In this document: piece by piece, positions 24,872 to 34,134 of the stretch
Position numbering within the stretch: the first letter of the stretch is position 1
Layout: each line of letters opens with the position of its first letter
Assembly (NCBI GenBank): GCA_035552095.1
Contig: DASZMA010000096.1
Coordinates: 28,596 to 92,595, forward strand
Length of the DNA: 64,000 nt
Source: Bog-473 sp035552095
GTDB taxonomy: Bacteria; Actinomycetota; Acidimicrobiia; Acidimicrobiales; RAAP-2
Direction: 5' to 3'
Notes under the pieces: model-generated
Databases searched by the model: none
What the model saw: only the letters and a program-made list of their open reading frames with translations
Told to the model about the DNA's origin: nothing
Position numbers and translations under genes: made by a program

Positions 24872-26155
24872 TCAAGGGTTGATGGGGGCCGACGCGGCCA
24901 GACTCTGGCCTTCCTGGGCGGTACGGGGTATCCGGCCGTGCCCGGCCATCTCGATCACGAATTTGGTGGCGGCCCGCACGCCGTTCAAGAACAGCTCATT
25001 CTGCTGGTCGGTGCTCAGATTGAAGTCAGTGGCGGTAAGGCCCGCATTGTCGACGAAGATGGTCCGGGCGGCGGTTGCGGCGTCAACGCTATAGGCGTCC
25101 CATTCATTCATCATGGTGTGCAGACACCCCTTGGCTACCCCTAGCGCGCTCTGGGCCGCTTGGGTGGCCGGGAAGGTGGTTTGCAGCGATGACAGCTTGA
25201 TCCCGATCGTGGGCCAACGCGGTGGGCCGCCATCAATACGGGCGAACGCGTTGATCGGGAAGTTCCGCAGCATGCCGCCATCGACCCAGGTGACGGTGCC
25301 GCCGTCGTAGTGGCGCGCAATGGTGGCGCCGCCGGGACCGGTGACGGCCACCTCGGCCGGCCCGGCCTGGAAGCTGACGGGCTCGAAGAAGAAGGGGATG
25401 GACATGGAGGCCCGGACGGCCGCCACCACGTCCTGGGCGTCCCGGTCCTGCCCGTAGAGGTCGTAGTCCCACGGCAGCCGAGCCAGTTCGCCCCGGGTGA
25501 TGTCCGAGGTGTGGACCACCAGGCGGTACCGGCGCTCTTCGGGCAGGCTCATCCCGGGATCCTCGGCGGGGGTGATCTTCAGGTCGGCGAAAGTGCGCAC
25601 GCCCAGAGTGTCGTGGAGGATCGGGCTGAGCCACTCGGCCAGGTAGTCGCCCGAGTAGAGACCCATGCGGTGGGACAGGATCTCGGCATCGGCCAGAACC
25701 GTGCCCGGCTGGCCCAGGTGGTGGTCGAGGAAGTGGTGCAGCTTGCCCTCGGGCATGAAGCGGTCGAAGGAGAGCTGGCCCATGAAGCCGCGGAGCGACG
25801 TCATCGGCTGCGCCGCCTGGGAGATGGCCGCGATGAGGGCGGCGGCGATGGCCCCGGCGCTGGTGCCGGCCACCCGGGGAAAGCGATAGCCCGCTTCCGA
25901 CAGCGCCGAGACGGCCCCGACGATGCCGATGCCCTTGACCCCACCGCCCTCGAGGGCCAGATCGGCCACCAGCTCCGGAGGGTCGCCCGCCCCGGCCGAC
26001 CAGCCATCGGCTTGCCGGAGCCGTTCCGCCGCCTGGGCGAACTCCTCCTGAAGCCGGGGATCTCGGGAGTAGCCGTAAGACTGCTCGGGGTCCATCACCG
26101 TCGTCTCGGTTGGCGCAGCGCCGTGGGGAACCGTCACCGGGGCCTCCTCAATCAA
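24872..26155 (-). CDS. Patatin-like phospholipase
   Basis: The 427-residue patatin-fold acylhydrolase has the oxyanion glycine loop GGGVKG (about residues 70-75), nucleophile GTSAG (about 97-101) and dyad aspartate in VDGGMLRNFP. It hydrolyses fatty-acyl esters of phospholipids or glycolipids. There is no signal peptide. An insertion of about 100 residues lies between the nucleophile and the acid, including the segment HTSDITRGELARLPWD. It is followed 36 bp downstream of its start side by a small membrane-protein gene on the same strand. Confidence 0.88.
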   Translation of the reverse strand: MIEEAPVTVPHGAAPTETTVMDPEQSYGYSRDPRLQEEFAQAAERLRQADGWSAGAGDPPELVADLALEGGGVKGIGIVGAVSALSEAGYRFPRVAGTSAGAIAAALIAAISQAAQPMTSLRGFMGQLSFDRFMPEGKLHHFLDHHLGQPGTVLADAEILSHRMGLYSGDYLAEWLSPILHDTLGVRTFADLKITPAEDPGMSLPEERRYRLVVHTSDITRGELARLPWDYDLYGQDRDAQDVVAAVRASMSIPFFFEPVSFQAGPAEVAVTGPGGATIARHYDGGTVTWVDGGMLRNFPINAFARIDGGPPRWPTIGIKLSSLQTTFPATQAAQSALGVAKGCLHTMMNEWDAYSVDAATAARTIFVDNAGLTATDFNLSTDQQNELFLNGVRAATKFVIEMAGHGRIPRTAQEGQSLAASAPINP

Positions 26156-26191
26156 CCTCAGCCGCCGGGTCTCCCGGCGGGCCTGGCAGGG

Positions 26192-26476
26192 CTACAAACC
26201 GAGCGTCCCGTAGGTGTTGCACAGCCCGAGCGCCTCAATAAGAAGAAAGGCCGAGACGATGGCGCCAACCACCGGAAGGCGCCAGCGGGAGCCGCCGCGC
26301 GCCATGGACGGTGGCATGTACCACTGGGGCAGGGCGCCGGCGAACTGGGCCAGGTGCACGCTGAGCGGGACGGCATCCTCAGCCAGCGGTGCCGAGGGAT
26401 CGGCGGCCAGGGCCAGGGTGGTCAGCTCCTCGTCGGTCAGCTCACCTGGTGCATCGAACTCGACATCGTCACTCAC
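26192..26476 (-). CDS. Small C-tail-anchored membrane protein, unknown
   Basis: 94 residues from GTG at 26476, chosen because AGGAAGG precedes it and upstream codons look non-coding. The N-terminal half is acidic (SDDVEFDAPGELTDEEL) and the C-terminus has a single hydrophobic segment (LPVVGAIVSAFLLIEAL). It lies between htrA and the patatin gene on the same strand and may belong with the latter. No family recognised. Confidence 0.55.
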   Translation of the reverse strand: MSDDVEFDAPGELTDEELTTLALAADPSAPLAEDAVPLSVHLAQFAGALPQWYMPPSMARGGSRWRLPVVGAIVSAFLLIEALGLCNTYGTLGL

Positions 26477-26629
26477 CGTGGCCACCTTCCTGGCAGTGCT
26501 GCCGAGCGTACCGGGAAATAGAGCTGCCTGAGCTGCGGGAAAACAACTCAGACAGCGGAGCGATCCTATCGAGCGGCGCCGCCCCGGCCGACCGGCGCCA
26601 CCGGCGGGGATCACATCAGGCCGCCCGGC

Positions 26630-26674
26630 GGGGATGGCCGGGTCCCGCTGAGGCATGCGGTCCCGGCCATCCCC
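26630..26674 (-). terminator. GC-rich hairpin after htrA
   Basis: Perfect 13-bp arms (GGGGATGGCCGGG / CCCGGCCATCCCC) around a 19-base loop begin four bases beyond the htrA stop. There is no T-tract, so it is either the U-less type seen in GC-rich actinobacteria or an mRNA-stabilising hairpin. Confidence 0.55.
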
Positions 26675-26677
26675 GAC

Positions 26678-28228
26678 CTACTGCGGCGGCCCCGACGTGA
26701 GCTGGACCGTGGCCGTGTGCGACTGGCCCGAGGAGTCCGTCCAGCCGATGGACACCTTGTCCCCGGGATGGTGAGGGGCGAGCAGGGTGGTCAGCGACTG
26801 CGGCGTCGTCACCGTCTGGCTGTTGACCGAGGTGATGACATCGCCGGGGGCCAGCCCGGCTTCCTGCGCCGGGGAGCTGGTCACCACGACGGCCACCACC
26901 GCTCCCGAGCTGGACGAGCTGTTGTTGCCGCTACTGCCCGAGCCCCCGAAACCGCCGAAGCCCGGCCCGCTGTTGGTCGACGCCACGTCGACCTCGACCC
27001 CGAGGAACGCGGTCGCCCCGATGTGGATGGCGGACGAGGAGTTGCCCGATTCGATGGACTTGGCCAACGAGACGGCCTCGTTTATCGGGATGGCGTAGCC
27101 CTGGTTGCCCGACGAACCGCCCTGGGACTGGAAGGAGAACCCGGCGGAGGCGGCCGTGTCCATCCCGACGACCTGACCCGACGTGTTGACCAGCGCTCCG
27201 CCGGAGTCGCCGGCCTGAATATCGGCGTTGGTCTCAATGAGGTTGCTGAGCTGCTCCGAGCTGGAGTCGCCTTCATCGCTGGCGGTGATCGACTGGTTGA
27301 GGGCCGTCACGGTCCCACCGGCCGCGCTGGGCGTCCCGCCCGTTCCACCGGCATTGCCGATGCCCACCACGTCCTGGCCCACCGACACGTTGGACGAGTT
27401 GCCGAGATCGGCCGTCTTCAGTCCCGAGGCGTTGTGCAGCTGCAGGACGGCGATGTCCTGCGTCCGGTCGTAGCCCACCACACTGGCCGAGTAGGTCTTC
27501 CCGTTGCCGACGTCAGTGACGCTGATGGTGGTGGCCCCGTCAATGACGTGGTTGTTGGTGAGGATCTCGCCGTTGGAGGTGAGGACGATGCCGGTGCCGG
27601 CGGCCTGTTCCTGGGCGTACCCGAGCGAGGTGTTGATGTCGACCAGCCCGGGGTCGACCTTGGCCGCAATGGCCGAGACGTCGCTCGGACCACCCGAGGC
27701 CGACGACCCGTTACCGGTTGACCCCGAACCACCGAATCCGAAAGGGGATCCGTTGGAGCCGGTCGAGCCCGAGCCCGAACTCGATGACGGGGGCGCGGTC
27801 GCGCTGGTCGAGGAGGTGGGCGACGTGTTGTCCTTCCAGGCCCCGTGGCCGATGCCCACACCGGCGGCCAGGGCGACCACTGCCGCGCTGGCGATCAGCG
27901 CCCCGTTGCGGAGTCGGTGCTGGGCGGGGCGCGGTGGGCTGGGGTCGGACGGGGGCGCCCAGTGGGCGAATCCCGGATCGGTGGGCGGTCCTCCGTAGCC
28001 CGCGCCCGTGGGCGGCGTCAGCTGCGGATTGCCGGTCAAGGCGCCCAGGGCGTACGAGCCGGTGGGCTCGGCGCCAGGGGTTAGGGGTGGGTAGCCGGCG
28101 GGTGGGGTGGGGCTCGGTGGGGCCGGCGGAGCCGACTCTCCGGCGGCCGGCATGGGAATCGGGTCCATGCCTGGCTGGGATTCCCCGGGCGCCTCGTCGT
28201 TCGCTGCTCCGAACTGGTCGTCGCTCAT
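26678..28228 (-). CDS. HtrA/DegP-type membrane-anchored serine protease
   Basis: The 516-residue protein has a Pro/Gly-rich cytoplasmic lead (about 1-100), one transmembrane helix (about 108-126), a Gly/Ser-rich linker, a trypsin-like domain and a C-terminal PDZ domain (about 405-510). The triad is visible as His in TNNHVID (about 226), Asp in DRTQDIAVLQL (about 257) and Ser in QAGDSGGAL (about 342). It should degrade or refold damaged proteins outside the membrane. ATG at 28228 follows GAGGAGA. It is divergent from the phospholipase C-like gene and has a strong hairpin after its stop. Confidence 0.92.
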   Translation of the reverse strand: MSDDQFGAANDEAPGESQPGMDPIPMPAAGESAPPAPPSPTPPAGYPPLTPGAEPTGSYALGALTGNPQLTPPTGAGYGGPPTDPGFAHWAPPSDPSPPRPAQHRLRNGALIASAAVVALAAGVGIGHGAWKDNTSPTSSTSATAPPSSSSGSGSTGSNGSPFGFGGSGSTGNGSSASGGPSDVSAIAAKVDPGLVDINTSLGYAQEQAAGTGIVLTSNGEILTNNHVIDGATTISVTDVGNGKTYSASVVGYDRTQDIAVLQLHNASGLKTADLGNSSNVSVGQDVVGIGNAGGTGGTPSAAGGTVTALNQSITASDEGDSSSEQLSNLIETNADIQAGDSGGALVNTSGQVVGMDTAASAGFSFQSQGGSSGNQGYAIPINEAVSLAKSIESGNSSSAIHIGATAFLGVEVDVASTNSGPGFGGFGGSGSSGNNSSSSSGAVVAVVVTSSPAQEAGLAPGDVITSVNSQTVTTPQSLTTLLAPHHPGDKVSIGWTDSSGQSHTATVQLTSGPPQ

Positions 28229-28472
28229 TGTCTCTCCTCACCAGTGCCTCCACCATGGAGGCCGTGGTTATGGATCCATTGGACCGTGGCCAGATGTGCG
28301 CCAGGTCAGGGAAAGTTATGAGCGGGATAAATCTTCTCTGTGCCCGTCCGGACGTGGGCCGCCCGTCTGGGGGAGGCCTCAGGCTTGGAAAGAGGGTCGA
28401 TCACGCCCCTGTCACCCGGCCCGCGCAATACATTCTTGGCAGCGGCCCCGGGCAGCGGAGGAGAGGTCGGAC

Positions 28473-30074
28473 ATGGCGGACGAAGAGGTGACGGGCCCCC
28501 ACCCTGATGGGCGGCTCCTGTCCCGGCGCCAGGTGCTGGCGGCCGGCGCCCTGCTGGGAACCGCCTCGATCACCGCGGGAGGCGTGACCCAGGCCGCTAC
28601 GAAGGGGCCGGCAGCATCGCCAACCGGCGCCGGCACCCTCTCCGACATTGAGCACGTCGTGATCCTGATGCAGGAGAACCGGTCTTTCGACCACTACTTC
28701 GGGACGCTGTCGGGTGTCCGAGGCTTTGACGATCCGGCGGCCATGAGCCGGCCCGGCGGCCGGTCGGTCTTCGCTCAGCCCGACATCGACCTGGCTCAGA
28801 ACCCGTCACGGCTGCCGTTTGTCCTCCCGTGGCATCTCGACTCCAAGACCACCAGTGCCCAGAACGCGCAGGATCTCAGCCATGCCTGGTCCGTCCAGCA
28901 CCTGAGCTGGAACGAGGGCCTGATGGACGGGTTCGTCACCTCGCACCGGCTGGCTGACGACGTGCTGGACCGCATCCCCGGTGTGATCCCCGTCACCAAC
29001 TACGGCCCGCTGACCATGGGCTACTTCACCCGGGCCGACATCCCGTTCCACTACGCGCTGGCCGATGCCTTCACCATCTGTGACGCCTACCACTGCTCGG
29101 TGTTCGGGCCGACCAACCCCAACCGCATTATGTCCATGTCTGGCACCATCGACCCCGACGGCAGCCTGGGCGGCGGCCCCTGCATCGACAACTCGCAATC
29201 GAACGGGCAGCTCCAATGGGAGAGCTATCCCGAACGGCTCCAGAAGGCGGGCATCGACTGGTACCTCTACCAGGAGACCGACAACTTCACCGACAACATG
29301 CTGCCCTTCTTCAAGGCGTTCACGGACACCACGACCGATCTCTACCGGCGCGGCAACAGTTTCATCCCCACGCCGAAGGGGCAACCGTATGGCCCGGCGC
29401 TGGCCGCCAAGCTCCGAGCGGACGTGGTGTCGGGCCACCTGCCCCAGGTGTCGTGGATCGTCGGCAGCTACCTCAACTCCGAGCACCCCGAGGCGGCACC
29501 CAGCTACGGGGCCAACTTCACGGCCCAGGTTATTGCGGCCCTCATGGCCGACCCGGCCGTCTGGGCCAAGACGGCGCTCATCCTCAACTTCGATGAGAAC
29601 GACGGTTTCTTCGATCACGTGGTCCCGCCCACGCCGCCTCTGGGCACGGCCGGGGAGTACCTGAGCCTGGCGGCCGACCTGGGCAATCCGGTCAGCTCCT
29701 TCGGGATCCCGGGACCGGTGGGGTTGGGCTTCCGCGTGCCCATGATGATGATCTCGCCGTTCAGTCGCGGCGGCCTCTGCTGCAGCGATGTCTTCGACCA
29801 CACTTCGACACTCTTCTTCCTGGAGAAGCGCTTCGGGGTGGAGGTGCCGTACGTGAGCCAGTGGCGGCGCCGGACGGTGGGCGACCTGACGTCGACCCTC
29901 AACTTCGCCGCCGGACCGGACATGACGGTGCCCGAGCTGCCCAACACCGACCTGCTGGCCTGGGTGGCCTACTGGGAGCAGAGCCACTTGCCGGCGCCGC
30001 TCATGCCCGCGACCCAGCGCATGCCGACCCAGGAAGCGGGGCCGCGCCGGCCCCGGCCGAGCGGACCGGTCTGA
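28473..30074 (+). CDS. Tat-exported phospholipase C-like phosphoesterase
   Basis: 533 residues from the ATG at 28473, which follows GGAGGAGAGG. The twin-arginine signal is LSRRQVLAAGALLG, ending near Ala-x-Ala in the QAATKG region. The mature protein is of the bacterial phospholipase C/acid phosphatase (AcpA-like) superfamily: VVILMQENRSFDHYFGTL, with metal ligands also expected in NFDENDGFFDH. It should cleave phosphodiesters or phosphomonoesters outside the cell and may release phosphate from phospholipids. An earlier in-frame ATG would put the Tat motif far inside and is rejected. It ends twelve bases from the convergent GH92 gene. Confidence 0.88.
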   Translation: MADEEVTGPHPDGRLLSRRQVLAAGALLGTASITAGGVTQAATKGPAASPTGAGTLSDIEHVVILMQENRSFDHYFGTLSGVRGFDDPAAMSRPGGRSVFAQPDIDLAQNPSRLPFVLPWHLDSKTTSAQNAQDLSHAWSVQHLSWNEGLMDGFVTSHRLADDVLDRIPGVIPVTNYGPLTMGYFTRADIPFHYALADAFTICDAYHCSVFGPTNPNRIMSMSGTIDPDGSLGGGPCIDNSQSNGQLQWESYPERLQKAGIDWYLYQETDNFTDNMLPFFKAFTDTTTDLYRRGNSFIPTPKGQPYGPALAAKLRADVVSGHLPQVSWIVGSYLNSEHPEAAPSYGANFTAQVIAALMADPAVWAKTALILNFDENDGFFDHVVPPTPPLGTAGEYLSLAADLGNPVSSFGIPGPVGLGFRVPMMMISPFSRGGLCCSDVFDHTSTLFFLEKRFGVEVPYVSQWRRRTVGDLTSTLNFAAGPDMTVPELPNTDLLAWVAYWEQSHLPAPLMPATQRMPTQEAGPRRPRPSGPV

Positions 30075-30086
30075 GCAGGTGCGGTC

Positions 30087-32828
30087 TCAGCTGGCCTGAA
30101 CGGTGAGGACCACCGGCGGCAATGTCCGGCCGTCGCTGGTGTGCAGTTGCACGGTGAGCACGTGCGCGCCGGCCGTGGCCGCCGTGACGGTGAGCGACTG
30201 TGCGGTCTGCCCCGCCGGGCCGCAGGCGGTCGAGTGCACGGTGAACACCCCGCTGCTCGGCGCGGCAACCAGGCCGTCGGCACTGCTGGCGCTCCAATCG
30301 ACCGTCGAGGTTCCGGCGGCGGCTTGGCGCAGGCCGAGCTGCACCGTGGCCGGTTGTCCCACCTGAATCGTCGTTCCGCCGCTCGGAAAGGAGTACCCGA
30401 CGGCCGGCAGGCGACCGGTGGCGAAGGAGGGGGGACGGTCCGCCGCTGATGATCCCCAGGCGGGATCGGGCGTCTTGGCCAGGCCGTAGGTGAGGGTGCC
30501 CCCGCTGGTGATGACCGAAGCCGGCAGCCAGGGCCGGGTCCAGCCACTGCCCGGTGGCGGTTCGGACGACGCGGCGCCGGTGCCACAGGTGGCCGCCGTC
30601 TTCGGAGCCGCGATGCCGCGCGCCCGCAGGGAGTGGATGAAGGGGGTGGAGGCCGAGGCTGCGGGCGCGTGGAGGGTGAGGTGCCGGCCATCGGGCAGGG
30701 TGAGGTCGACCAACGGGAAGAGGGGGCTGCCCAGCGCCAGGTCGGCCGACCCGGGAGTGACGGGGTAGAGGCCGATGGCGGCCCAGACATACCAGGAGGA
30801 GAGCGCGCCCAGGTCGTCATTTCCCGGTTCGTTGGCCGGGGTGTCCGAGTAGAGGGTGTCGACGATCCGGCGCACCACGCTCTGGGTCTGGCTCGGCGCG
30901 CCGAAGTAGTCGTACTCCCACGGCGTCCCGAGACTGGGCTCGTTGCCCGCCCAGTCGTAGGGGAAGTCCCGGCTGGCGTTCAAGGTTGTGAAGAACGAGT
31001 TCAACTTGGCCACGGCCTGACCGTTGCCGCCCATGAGGCTGGCCAGCGCGGACAGGTCCTGCGGCACCGACCAGGTGTACTGGATCCCGTTGCCCTCCTC
31101 GAACCCGGTCTGCCCACCTGGTTCGAGTTGTGAGAACGAGAAGGCGGGCCCGGGAGCAAAGCTCCCGCCCGTGGTGCGAGCCTGCAGGTACCCGGTTGAA
31201 GGGTTGAACAGGTACTCCCAGTTGTGGGCGCGCGCCATCATGGTCGCGTACAGGGAGCGGTCACCCTGGCTCAAAGCCAGCTGGGCGATGGAGAAATCGT
31301 CCAGGGCGTACTCGAGGGTGACCGAGCCGCCGATGGAGTAGTCGATCGACGTGAGATCGAGCGAAGCGGCGTTGACGTAGTGCTGGGTCAGGTACTGGCT
31401 CAGGTACTGCCGTTCGATCTCGAGTCCGTGTCCGGTCTCGTCCCTGGTGGCGCCCTTCACCATGGCTTTGAGCGCGTTCCTGACGTCAAAGTTACGGATC
31501 CCGAAGGCGTAGGCGGCTGCGATGATGGGATCGGCTGAGTCGCCGTTCATCTGCGAGGCGTCACCGGCCACGATGGCCCACTTGGGAAGCCAACCCCCCT
31601 GGTCGGCGTCATTGACGAGCGACTGGATCATGTCGCCGACCTGATGCGGTGCCACCACGGACTCCAGCTCAACTTCGGAGCGGTAGATGTCCCACTCGGA
31701 GAAGTTGGCGTATTGGGACCGGGTGGTCGACCGGTGCACCTTGCCGTCGGCTCCGCTGTACGCACCGTTGTCGTCGCTGACCACGTTGGGGTGGAGCAGC
31801 GAGTGGTACAGCGCGGTGTAGAGCGTCCGCTGCTGGGCGGCGGTACCGCCGCCGACGCCCACCCGCCCCAGTAGCTGGTTCCACTTCGAGGTGGCCTGTG
31901 ACTCGACGTGGCTGAGTGACCAACCTGGGTCTTCGGCCTTAAGGTTGTCCGCCGCGTCGTGCACGCTGACGAAGGAGACACCCACCTTCATCAACACCAC
32001 CGGGTCGGCGTCGGCGTTGAAAGTGACGTAGGCACCGCAGGTGGCACCCCGGCATTGCGTGCGGCCGGGCGAGACGACCGATCCCAACCAGGCGCCGGCC
32101 ACCGAGAAGGATCGGTTGAACCGGGCCACAAAGTAGAGCGTGTAGTTGGTGCCGGTGCCGCAGAACTGGCCACTGGTCACCTGACCCGTGATCTCGTCGT
32201 GACCGGAAAGCTGGAAGCTCGAACGGCTGACCGGATTGGCACTGCCGGCCACCTTGAAGAGCACATTGGCCTCGGACGTGTGCGGGAAGCTGAAGCGCGA
32301 CAGACCCGTCCGGGTGGTAACCGACAGCTCGGTCTGCACCGGCGCGGGCCCCAACGTCACCCGGTAGCGCCCGGGGGAGGCGTGCTCTCGCGCGTGCGAG
32401 AACGAATCGCTGGCCAGCTCGGGATTGCCCCCGATCGGTCCGACCGTGGGGAGGATCGGCACGTCGCCGTAGGCGGCGCACCCGGTCCCACTCAAGTGGG
32501 TCAGGCTGAATCCCGAGATCTGGGAGTCGGCGTAGGAATAGCCGCCACCGGCCCCGGCGGCATTGGGCGTGGTGTCGGGACTCCACTGCATCATCCCGAA
32601 GGGCACGTCGGCCCCGGGGAACTCACCGACTGTCCCCGGGCTGACCGGCCCGGTGCCGGTGCCGTCGATCGGGTTGACCAGTCGGCTGGGGTCCGGGATC
32701 AGTGGGGGCACATGAGACGCCGCCGCCGGCGCCGCTCCCGGACCCAGGACGATCACGCCGGCGACCAGGATCAGCGCGGTCGCACTCATGAAGAGCACGA
32801 CCGCCCGCGCCCGCCGCCTCACCGGCAC
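30087..32828 (-). CDS. Secreted alpha-mannosidase-like enzyme, glycoside hydrolase family 92
   Basis: The 913-residue enzyme has a signal peptide or anchor (RRRARAVVLFMSATALILVAG). GH92 landmarks are the opening IDGTGTGPVSPG, PFGMMQWSPDT, SGFSLTHLSGTGCAAYGD, EYDYFGAP and the catalytic-base region NEPGNDDLGALSSWYVW. GH92 are calcium-dependent exo-alpha-mannosidases. After the barrel (about residue 700) there is an added C-terminal region of about 180 residues ending in an immunoglobulin-like beta domain (FTVHSTACGPAGQ ... VVLTVQ). GTG start at 32828. A likely role is trimming mannans or mannosylated envelope glycans. Confidence 0.92.
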   Translation of the reverse strand: MPVRRRARAVVLFMSATALILVAGVIVLGPGAAPAAASHVPPLIPDPSRLVNPIDGTGTGPVSPGTVGEFPGADVPFGMMQWSPDTTPNAAGAGGGYSYADSQISGFSLTHLSGTGCAAYGDVPILPTVGPIGGNPELASDSFSHAREHASPGRYRVTLGPAPVQTELSVTTRTGLSRFSFPHTSEANVLFKVAGSANPVSRSSFQLSGHDEITGQVTSGQFCGTGTNYTLYFVARFNRSFSVAGAWLGSVVSPGRTQCRGATCGAYVTFNADADPVVLMKVGVSFVSVHDAADNLKAEDPGWSLSHVESQATSKWNQLLGRVGVGGGTAAQQRTLYTALYHSLLHPNVVSDDNGAYSGADGKVHRSTTRSQYANFSEWDIYRSEVELESVVAPHQVGDMIQSLVNDADQGGWLPKWAIVAGDASQMNGDSADPIIAAAYAFGIRNFDVRNALKAMVKGATRDETGHGLEIERQYLSQYLTQHYVNAASLDLTSIDYSIGGSVTLEYALDDFSIAQLALSQGDRSLYATMMARAHNWEYLFNPSTGYLQARTTGGSFAPGPAFSFSQLEPGGQTGFEEGNGIQYTWSVPQDLSALASLMGGNGQAVAKLNSFFTTLNASRDFPYDWAGNEPSLGTPWEYDYFGAPSQTQSVVRRIVDTLYSDTPANEPGNDDLGALSSWYVWAAIGLYPVTPGSADLALGSPLFPLVDLTLPDGRHLTLHAPAASASTPFIHSLRARGIAAPKTAATCGTGAASSEPPPGSGWTRPWLPASVITSGGTLTYGLAKTPDPAWGSSAADRPPSFATGRLPAVGYSFPSGGTTIQVGQPATVQLGLRQAAAGTSTVDWSASSADGLVAAPSSGVFTVHSTACGPAGQTAQSLTVTAATAGAHVLTVQLHTSDGRTLPPVVLTVQAS

Positions 32829-32913
32829 CCCACCACAGGGACGACCGTAGCAAAGGTGGTGGGAAGGGCCCCTGGTCTACTGTCGCGGGCATGTCCAGCG
32901 GCCCAGTCGCGTC

Positions 32914-33759
32914 GTGAACATCGAACCAGTGGCCGGCGCGCTCGGGGCCACGGTCACCGGCCTCGATCTGACCAAGGTCACCGACAGCGAGCAGTTGGAC
33001 GGGTTGCGCCAAGCCCTGGCTGACCACCTGGTGGTGTTCCTGCCCGAGCAACGCCTGAGTCTGAATGATCTGGAGCGGCTCACTGATCTCCTGGGCGGCC
33101 GTGATGTCACCCCGTTCGTCAACCCGTTGGAGGACCGCCCCTTCGTCATCCGGGTCATCAAGGAGCCGGGTGATGCCTTGAACTTCGCCAACGCCTGGCA
33201 CACCGACCTCAGCTATCTGCCGGCGCCCCCGTCCTACACGCTGTTGCACGCCTGGGACGTGCCCGATCACGGCGGTGACACCGTGTGGACGAATCAGCAT
33301 CTGGCCTACGAGACTCTCTCCCGCGGCCTCAAGGAGACCTTGACCGGGCTACGGGTCGTGCACTCGGCCGGGCTCGCCTACGGCACCGGTGGCCTGCTGG
33401 ACAAGGTCAAGGACCTCACGTCCATGGCCATAGCGCCGTCGCCCGAGGCCTACCAGGAGCACGTGCATCCCGCCGTGATCGCACACCCGGTGACCGAACG
33501 CCCCGCCCTCTACGTGAACCCGGTGTACACCAGCCGCTTCGAAGGTTGGATGCCCAACGAGTCGCAACCGCTGCTGGACCTTCTCTATCGTCACAGCATC
33601 AACGAGAACTTCACTTGCCGGCTGCGCTGGCGGGTTAACACCTTGGCCATCTGGGACAACCGCTGCACCATGCACAACGCCCTCAACGACTATTCAGGTG
33701 TCCGCCGCGAGATGTACCGCACCAGCGTCAAGGGATCGGTCCCGCAGGCGGTGCGCTGA
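32914..33759 (+). CDS. TauD/TfdA-family Fe(II)/2-oxoglutarate dioxygenase
   Basis: 281 residues with the facial triad visible as WHTDLSYLP (His and Asp) and the distal His in NRCTMHNALNDY, followed by the 2-oxoglutarate-binding Arg in RREMYRTSV. Family members hydroxylate taurine, alkyl sulfates, aryloxyacids or carnitine precursors; the substrate is not clear here. GTG start (VNIEPVAGALGATV). It is divergent from the GH92 gene with only 85 bp between starts, and stands before an orphan antitoxin. Confidence 0.88.
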   Translation: MNIEPVAGALGATVTGLDLTKVTDSEQLDGLRQALADHLVVFLPEQRLSLNDLERLTDLLGGRDVTPFVNPLEDRPFVIRVIKEPGDALNFANAWHTDLSYLPAPPSYTLLHAWDVPDHGGDTVWTNQHLAYETLSRGLKETLTGLRVVHSAGLAYGTGGLLDKVKDLTSMAIAPSPEAYQEHVHPAVIAHPVTERPALYVNPVYTSRFEGWMPNESQPLLDLLYRHSINENFTCRLRWRVNTLAIWDNRCTMHNALNDYSGVRREMYRTSVKGSVPQAVR

Positions 33760-33836
33760 GGCCGAGACGAGCCCTTCGCGAGAACAGACCTGTTTTCGGG
33801 GTTGACTGGTCATTTAAAGGGTCTATTTTGAGGTGA

Positions 33837-34115
33837 ATGACAACGGTGCCCCTCACCGAGGCGAAAGCCAAATTGAGCGAACTGGTTGACGACACGGTGC
33901 GTACCCATCAGAGGGTGACGATCACGAGACACGGAAAGCCGGCCGTGGTCATCATGGCGGTGGAGGATCTCGAAGCGATGGAGGAGACAATGTTTTGGCA
34001 GGGTCAGCCCCGGCTTGAGGTCGATCTGGCCAATGGCCGAGCCGAGGCTGAGGCCGATGCATTGGTTGATGAAACCACGGTCCGCAGACGCTTCGGCGTC
34101 GGATCGGCTCGGTGA
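33837..34115 (+). CDS. Phd/YefM-family antitoxin (orphan)
   Basis: 92 residues. The N-terminal DNA-binding fold TTVPLTEAKAKLSELVDD, with ITRHGKPAVVIMAVEDL, is diagnostic of Phd/YefM. The acidic C-terminal tail (RAEAEADALVDE) would normally wrap a RelE or VapC/Doc-type toxin. No toxin frame follows: the next gene ends 20 bp downstream on the opposite strand. The dioxygenase upstream is not a toxin. It may act as a lone repressor or pair with a distant toxin. Confidence 0.8.
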   Translation: MTTVPLTEAKAKLSELVDDTVRTHQRVTITRHGKPAVVIMAVEDLEAMEETMFWQGQPRLEVDLANGRAEAEADALVDETTVRRRFGVGSAR

Positions 34116-34134
34116 TCTCTTGAGTGGGTCGCCA

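Noticed and set aside
28107..28472. Earlier start for the phospholipase C-like protein
   Set aside because: It would bury the twin-arginine signal about 120 residues inside and overlaps htrA; the ATG at 28473 has a strong ribosome-binding site.
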